A stretch of DNA of 64,000 nt from Mucilaginibacter_A sp965201005 (lineage in GTDB: Bacteria; Bacteroidota; Bacteroidia; Sphingobacteriales; Sphingobacteriaceae), in contig NZ_OZ241747.1 of assembly GCF_965201005.1 (NCBI RefSeq), positions 1,178,001 through 1,242,000 of the forward strand, written 5' to 3'. Each line of letters begins with the position of its first letter. Positions within the stretch are counted from its first letter, which is position 1. The notes under the pieces are model-generated. The model was not told where the DNA came from and ran no database searches. It saw only the letters and a list, made by a program, of their open reading frames with translations. Shown one piece after another: positions 60,412 through 64,000 of the stretch. A program made the position numbers and the translations under genes.

Positions 60412-60608
60412 AGTTGGTTTGTCGTCTCGACCCGAAGGAAGATATCTTCTTCAAAGCGACCCATAGTTTTTTCCTTGTCCGTTCTTTTGCTTGATCAAAA
60501 GAACCAAAAATCAAGAATGCCGGATCGCCTCCGGGCGGCATTCAGCCCACCGCACCTAGGTAGCTACCTTCTTAGTTTGTTACCTTTACGTCTGCAAAAT
60601 AAAAAACC
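60412..60608. repeat. Dispersed repeats at the nuoB 3' end
   Basis: 60419-60470 (GTCGTCTCGACCCGAAGGAA) is one repeat type. 60480-60550 is an inverted copy of the 49157-49235 repeat (TCAAGAATGCCGGATCGCCT). No gene. They lie where nuoC would be expected. Confidence 0.75.
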
Positions 60609-61109
60609 TTATCCGGCAATCATTTCCTTCATCAAAGTTTCTTTTTCGATCTTTTTTTGTAGTTCTAAAATTCCGCCGATTAAAGCTTCCGGCCGTGGCG
60701 GGCAACCTTGCACATAAACATCTACGGGGATAATCCGGTCGACACCTTTTACCACGTGGTAACCATGTTCCCAGTACGGGCCGCCGCAGTTGGAGCATGA
60801 ACCCATCGAGATCACATAGCGCGGTTCGGGCATCTGTTCGTACAAACGTTTAATGCGTTCGGCCATTTTAAAAGTTACCGTTCCGGCGATGATGATCACA
60901 TCGGACTGACGCGGGGAAGTTCGCGGGAAAACGCCGTAACGATCTAAATCATAAGTAGATGCGTACGCGCCCATCATTTCTATCGCGCAGCAGGCAATAC
61001 CAAAAGTCATGGGCCAGATAGATGACAGGCGCGACCAGTTCATCAAATCATCCAGCTTGGTAATCATAACGCTGCCGCTGTCCATCGTTTTTCCTGCACT
61101 CATTTTCAA
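60609..61109 (-). CDS. nuoB: NADH-quinone oxidoreductase subunit B
   Basis: A 166-residue Complex I subunit carrying the terminal [4Fe-4S] cluster N2. Ligands are in GIACCAIEMM (two adjacent Cys), GSCSNCGG and QGCPPRPEA. It passes electrons to quinone at the peripheral-arm/membrane interface. Its start overlaps the nuoA stop by four bases. Downstream there is no nuoC but dispersed repeats and an opposite-strand gene, so the operon is split here. Confidence 0.96.
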   Translation of the reverse strand: MKMSAGKTMDSGSVMITKLDDLMNWSRLSSIWPMTFGIACCAIEMMGAYASTYDLDRYGVFPRTSPRQSDVIIIAGTVTFKMAERIKRLYEQMPEPRYVISMGSCSNCGGPYWEHGYHVVKGVDRIIPVDVYVQGCPPRPEALIGGILELQKKIEKETLMKEMIAG

Positions 61110-61690
61110 GCTTTAAATTTTGGTTTGAACATCGGTTTGCGTACAGTTGCTGCCGGTTCCGATGCTTCTTTTACCGGTATATTTTCGGTTTCAGTTTCTC
61201 CGGAGAAAGGTTTTACCGTATATTTTATCTCGTTGATCCGGTTATAAACAGAAAGCGGGATTTTTACGTCAACTTCCGGAGTTACAATTTTGGTTTTGAT
61301 CCATTGTAAATCACCTTTCGCCCAAACGTAAACCAATCCAAGGATCAAAATCCCCATGAAAACGAACATTTCGATCAGGCCAAACCAGCCCCAGCGTTCG
61401 TCCTGAGCAATCAGTTCGTGGCTGCCAAAAACGGTTGACCACGGAAAAATAAACACCATTTCTACATCAAACAACAAAAAAATCAGCGCGATCACATAAA
61501 AGCGGGAATTGAGCTGCACCCATGACGAGCCTATTGGTTCTTCGCCGCATTCATAAGATTTCAGTTTTTCCGGGTTCGGTTTGTTTGGGGCGATGAGTTT
61601 GTTCAACGCCAGCATCCCGCCCGTAATGGCGAAACCCGAAATCAGGAAGACTAATATCTTGCCAAATTCTGATATTTGCGATTGTTGCAT
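61106..61690 (-). CDS. nuoA: NADH-quinone oxidoreductase subunit A
   Basis: A 194-residue, three-helix Complex I membrane subunit. The loop KPNPEKLKSYECGEEPIGSS is the NuoA signature, and FDVEMVFIFPW with its conserved acidic residues follows. A hydrophilic C-terminal extension of about 60 residues includes a TC-type repeat word (I-P-V-K-E-A-S, 61162). The start ATG at 61690 overlaps by two bases the ATG of a divergent flavoprotein gene (61689), so its promoter must lie inside that gene. Confidence 0.94.
   Translation of the reverse strand: MQQSQISEFGKILVFLISGFAITGGMLALNKLIAPNKPNPEKLKSYECGEEPIGSSWVQLNSRFYVIALIFLLFDVEMVFIFPWSTVFGSHELIAQDERWGWFGLIEMFVFMGILILGLVYVWAKGDLQWIKTKIVTPEVDVKIPLSVYNRINEIKYTVKPFSGETETENIPVKEASEPAATVRKPMFKPKFKA
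61162..61178 (+). repeat. Intragenic repeat word, TC type
   Basis: ATGCTTCTTTTACCGGTA then TATTTTCGG, in the C-terminal extension of nuoA. Confidence 0.85.
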
Positions 61691-62906
61691 GGCCACAAAT
61701 TTAACAAAACACACGGATTATGATGCAGTCATCATCGGCGGCGGTGCCTGCGGATTAATGTGCGCGGCGCAGGCCGGACTGCTTGGAAAACGGACTTTAA
61801 TCCTTGAAAAAAACAGTTCGCCTGGTGCTAAAATTATCATCAGCGGCGGCGGCAGGTGCAATTATACCAACCTGAACACTTCGGCGCATCAGTTTATTTC
61901 GGAGAATGCACACTTCTGTAAATCAGCGTTTTCGCAATTTACGGTAGCAGATACGATCAGTTTTTTTGAGGTTTACGGCGGTATCCATGGAAAAGAAAAA
62001 ACTTTAGGACAGCTGTTCCCGGAGAATAATAAAGCGAAAGATATTGTGAAAATGTTTACCGATCTGTGTGCCGATACAGGCCAGGAAATCCGCTGTGAGG
62101 CAACCGTAAAAAGTATCGATAAAAACAGTATTGGCTTTGAAATCAGTTACTTACAAAACGGAAAAGAAGAAATCATCCAAACTTCAAAAGTGGTGATTGC
62201 TACCGGTGGCCTGCCAATTGCCAAAATTGGTGCAACAGATTTTGGGTTGAAAATTGCGCGACAATTTGGTTTACAAATCACGCAAACTGCCCCGGCTTTG
62301 GTGCCGCTCACCATAACCGGGAAAGAGCAGCAATGGTACGGGCAGCTTTCCGGAAGTTCGGTTTTTTGTAAGGTTATTTGCGGCGAAACCAGCTTTGAAG
62401 AAAATATTTTGTTTACCCACTGGGGCTTGAGCGGACCTGCAATTTTGCAAATTTCCTCGTATTGGAAACCTGGCCTGGCGATTGAAATTGATTTGCTTCC
62501 GCAGAAAAACATCTTGGGATTGATTGAAGCAGAGCGGCAATTGAACGGCAAAAAACAAATGTTGACATTGCTTTCCGGTTTATATACCCGCAAATTTGCT
62601 GAAGCACTGATGCTGTTTTTACCGTTAGAAAAAAACCTTGCTTCGTTAAGTAAAGCTGATCTGCAGAAAACGGAGCAACTGATCCATCATTTTAAAACAA
62701 AACCTGCCGGTGATAAAGGTTATGACAAAGCCGAAGTAATGCGCGGCGGCGTTTCTACCTGGGAACTTTCCTCGAAAACTTTAGAAGCTAAAAATGTGCC
62801 CGGCCTGTTTTTCGGCGGCGAATGCGTGGATGTTACGGGCTGGCTGGGCGGCTATAATTTCCAGTGGGCCTGGGCAAGTGGTTTTGTGATTGCGCAGGGT
62901 TTGTAG
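61689..62906 (+). CDS. HI0933/BaiN-like NAD(P)/FAD-dependent oxidoreductase
   Basis: A 405-residue flavoprotein: the FAD Rossmann motif IIGGGACGLMCAAQAG begins near residue 15, then LILEKNSSPGAKIIISGGGR and CNYTN, and the C-terminal GGVSTWELSSKTLEAKNVPG and GWLGGYNFQWAWASGF. This is the HI0933 family, linked to reductive metabolism in some homologues, with no agreed general function. It starts at ATG 61689, overlapping the divergent nuoA start codon. Repeat words are at 62116 (D-K-N-S-I) and 62610 (L-M-L-F-L-P). Confidence 0.93.
   Translation: MATNLTKHTDYDAVIIGGGACGLMCAAQAGLLGKRTLILEKNSSPGAKIIISGGGRCNYTNLNTSAHQFISENAHFCKSAFSQFTVADTISFFEVYGGIHGKEKTLGQLFPENNKAKDIVKMFTDLCADTGQEIRCEATVKSIDKNSIGFEISYLQNGKEEIIQTSKVVIATGGLPIAKIGATDFGLKIARQFGLQITQTAPALVPLTITGKEQQWYGQLSGSSVFCKVICGETSFEENILFTHWGLSGPAILQISSYWKPGLAIEIDLLPQKNILGLIEAERQLNGKKQMLTLLSGLYTRKFAEALMLFLPLEKNLASLSKADLQKTEQLIHHFKTKPAGDKGYDKAEVMRGGVSTWELSSKTLEAKNVPGLFFGGECVDVTGWLGGYNFQWAWASGFVIAQGL
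62116..62131 (-). repeat. Intragenic repeat word, GT type
   Basis: TCGATAAAAACAGTAT; read on the plus strand as I-D-K-N-S-I. CGTAAAAAGTA lies on its far side. Confidence 0.84.
62610..62627 (+). repeat. Intragenic repeat word, GT type
   Basis: ATGCTGTTTTTACCGTTA then GAAAAAAACC; read L-M-L-F-L-P-L. Confidence 0.85.
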
Positions 62907-62919
62907 GATTTTAAACTGG

Positions 62920-63255
62920 TTAATCAACCAACATTTTTTGGATTACTTCTTTTAAGGCACTTATTTCCTCGTTATTTAATATCCCGATTTTTACACCAAA
63001 ACGGGAATTGTCAACCACTTTTATTTGATCGGTAGCCAAAGAACCATTGCGGCCGGAAACAACACAATTGATTCGCCAAGGATAATTTTTCAGGGTAGAA
63101 GTGACTGGTATAATAAGAAAAGTCCGCAAAAACTGATTCATTTCATCAGGACTAATTACCACGCATGGTCTCATTTTTGCCATCTCGCTGCCAATGGTAG
63201 GATCTAAAGAAATCCAGTAAATTTCATATTGCCGGATTTCTTTTACCATGTCCAT
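62920..63255 (-). CDS. mazF: MazF/PemK-family endoribonuclease toxin
   Basis: A 111-residue toxin: RQYEIYWISLDPTIGSEMAK, then RPCVVISPDEMN, IIPVTSTLK, and DQIKVVDNSRFG. These are the MazF beta-barrel and active-site stretches (conserved Arg and Thr). It cleaves mRNA at short sequences when free of antitoxin. The start is ATG 63255 or 63249 and overlaps the antitoxin gene by about 13 bp. Unlike the other toxins in this window it is full length. Confidence 0.92.
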   Translation of the reverse strand: MDMVKEIRQYEIYWISLDPTIGSEMAKMRPCVVISPDEMNQFLRTFLIIPVTSTLKNYPWRINCVVSGRNGSLATDQIKVVDNSRFGVKIGILNNEEISALKEVIQKMLVD

Positions 63256-63491
63256 TCCTCCTTGTCAAATTCGGTTGGGAAATCTCCTAACAAAAGCTCA
63301 TCATCGCTCGCAGCGTGCATTTGCTTTGCAGCTTCTGCCCAACCTTGTCGCGGTTCCGGTTTAATGACGATTACACCATTGTCAATCTTAATCTGTACGG
63401 TTGATTTGAGCGACAGATTCAATTTTCGTAACAACACCGCCGGAAGAATAATGCCCTGGCTGTTACCAATGTTTATAATGTTGGCTTTCAT
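63243..63491 (-). CDS. mazE: MazE/AbrB-type antitoxin
   Basis: An 82-residue SpoVT-AbrB-fold protein from MKANIINIGNSQGIILPAVL, which binds operator DNA, with an acidic C-terminal tail (DDELLLGDFPTEFDKEEWTW) that would fill the MazF active site. The frame opens 12 codons earlier, but the AbrB domain begins at this Met. The pair is probably autoregulated from a promoter just upstream of 63491. Confidence 0.92.
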   Translation of the reverse strand: MKANIINIGNSQGIILPAVLLRKLNLSLKSTVQIKIDNGVIVIKPEPRQGWAEAAKQMHAASDDELLLGDFPTEFDKEEWTW

Positions 63492-63553
63492 AAAAGTTAT
63501 AACTGAAATATATTTTTTACAAAGCAAATATATATAAATGTTATAACTTTTAT

Positions 63554-63567
63554 AATGCTTCTTTTAC
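63554..63567 (+). repeat. Repeat word, TC type, overlapping a stop codon
   Basis: ATGCTTCTTTTACG; the TTA at 63564-63566 is the stop codon of the GH2 gene on the minus strand. Confidence 0.83.
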
Positions 63568-64000
63568 GCTCTCGAATTAAGCAAACCGGCCGGCACTTTC
63601 AACTCGCCGGAAGCGGTGAGCAAGCCGTTTACTTCATCCTCAATATCCGTGGCTTGCGTGTAAACATCACCGGCAATCGGGCGTTTGCGCAGTTCTTCTT
63701 TGTATAATCGGATTTGCTGTGTGCGCTCGTCGTCACTTTGCGGGCCGCCATAATCCGAAAAGCCGAAACCGCCCCACTCACTCACCAATAACGGAACCTG
63801 TTTGCGGAAAAAGAACGGATCGCCAACCACAAGAGGATTTGCAGCTACACCATTCATTTGTCCGCCGGCCAACTGGTCCAGCAATTCGCCCCAGCGGTGC
63901 AAATCAGGCGTGTATAAATGTGCCGTCAGCAAATCAGATTTTAACCGTCCCTGATAGCTGATGTGTTGCCAGCCATCGTTGTCCACCACCAGAAACTGCG
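63564..64000 (-). CDS. GH2-family glycosidase, C-terminal part (5' end outside window)
   Basis: At least 145 residues, running off the right edge in an open frame. The piece contains LLTAHLYTPDLHRW, then PLLVSEWGGFGFSDYGG, where the Glu of SEWGG is the expected GH2 nucleophile, and IAGDVYTQATDIEDEVNGLL near the end. This fits the C-terminal TIM barrel of beta-galactosidase- or beta-mannosidase-like GH2 enzymes. Specificity cannot be judged from this part. Confidence 0.82.
   Translation of the reverse strand, partial: QFLVVDNDGWQHISYQGRLKSDLLTAHLYTPDLHRWGELLDQLAGGQMNGVAANPLVVGDPFFFRKQVPLLVSEWGGFGFSDYGGPQSDDERTQQIRLYKEELRKRPIAGDVYTQATDIEDEVNGLLTASGELKVPAGLLNSRA

Noticed and set aside
2483..63567. 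The recurring word as a CRISPR array
   Set aside because: Copies are scattered about 1 kb apart in both orientations and inside genes; there is no regular repeat-spacer pattern and no cas gene.
2483..63567. The word as a Chi- or KOPS-type polar signal
   Set aside because: Plus and minus copies are both abundant throughout; a polar replication-linked motif would favour one strand over 64 kb. A full-genome strand map could reopen this.

Overview
The window reads as chromosome of a Bacteroidota bacterium, most like a Sphingobacteriaceae member (Mucilaginibacter/Pedobacter type). This is inferred from the Bacteroidota-style FtsZ tail, the run ABC exporter / nusB / DUF1573 / yajC / ybbR-like / coaE, the DUF3276, DUF5522 and VF530 proteins, and the scarcity of Shine-Dalgarno sequences. 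Base composition is moderate and even. No phage, plasmid or CRISPR array is visible.

Layout. 0-8 kb: the 3' end of ftsZ, an alpha-oxoamine synthase, a histone-H1-like protein, dapA, a TMEM175-type channel, an AraC regulator with an SDR oxidoreductase, and an acyltransferase. 8.5-15.8 kb: a minus-strand efflux block (PAP2 phosphatase, TolC-like protein, periplasmic adaptor, RND pump, beta-propeller). 16-18.8 kb: a small unknown protein, a sterol-desaturase-family enzyme and a decayed IS200-type transposase. 18.8-25.4 kb: a beta-mannan utilisation cluster (Na+/sugar symporter, GH130 phosphorylase, AraC regulator, GH26 mannanase, cellobiose/mannobiose 2-epimerase). 25.4-34 kb: dinB, a MNT/HEPN pair with a broken HEPN gene, tRNA-Arg(CCG), ychF, mgtE, DUF3276, an ABC exporter with a truncated 5' end, and nusB. 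34-45.6 kb: the DUF1573-yajC-ybbR-coaE-exonuclease-DUF5522-MarR run, a ZIP transporter with a PAP2 phosphatase, glmM, a cysteine desulfurase, an Asp-rich protein, an ABC-F ATPase and a DMT transporter. 45.7-64 kb: cytochrome c, M28 peptidase, proB-proA, two toxin/antitoxin loci with ruined toxins, an amine oxidase, a class-A-like serine hydrolase, a cobalamin riboswitch with its TonB receptor, a degenerate DEAD-box protein, nuoAB cut off from the rest of the nuo operon, a HI0933-type flavoprotein, an apparently intact MazEF pair and the 3' end of a GH2 glycosidase.

The most striking signal is not a gene. A 12-bp word, ATRCT(TC or GT)TTTTA, is followed by a few G/C-rich bases and then an A/T tract. 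I counted about 65 exact copies by eye, roughly one per kilobase, on both strands, between genes and inside them. Inside genes it is accommodated in many reading frames (DASFI, GILFLP, LKEA, KTA, KNSI). It also sits in terminator hairpins, at start and stop codons, in the variable part of the B12 riboswitch, and as paired inverted copies inside about 160-bp MITE-like elements. Density, two-strand distribution, coding tolerance and core-plus-AT-tract layout all resemble the DNA uptake sequences of Pasteurellaceae and Neisseriaceae. I know of none described in Bacteroidota. This is an inference; no competence genes lie in the window.

A second theme is decay of toxin genes beside kept antitoxins: a HEPN gene stopped before its RxxxxH motif, a YoeB-like gene split by a MITE, and a ParE-like gene with frameshifts.
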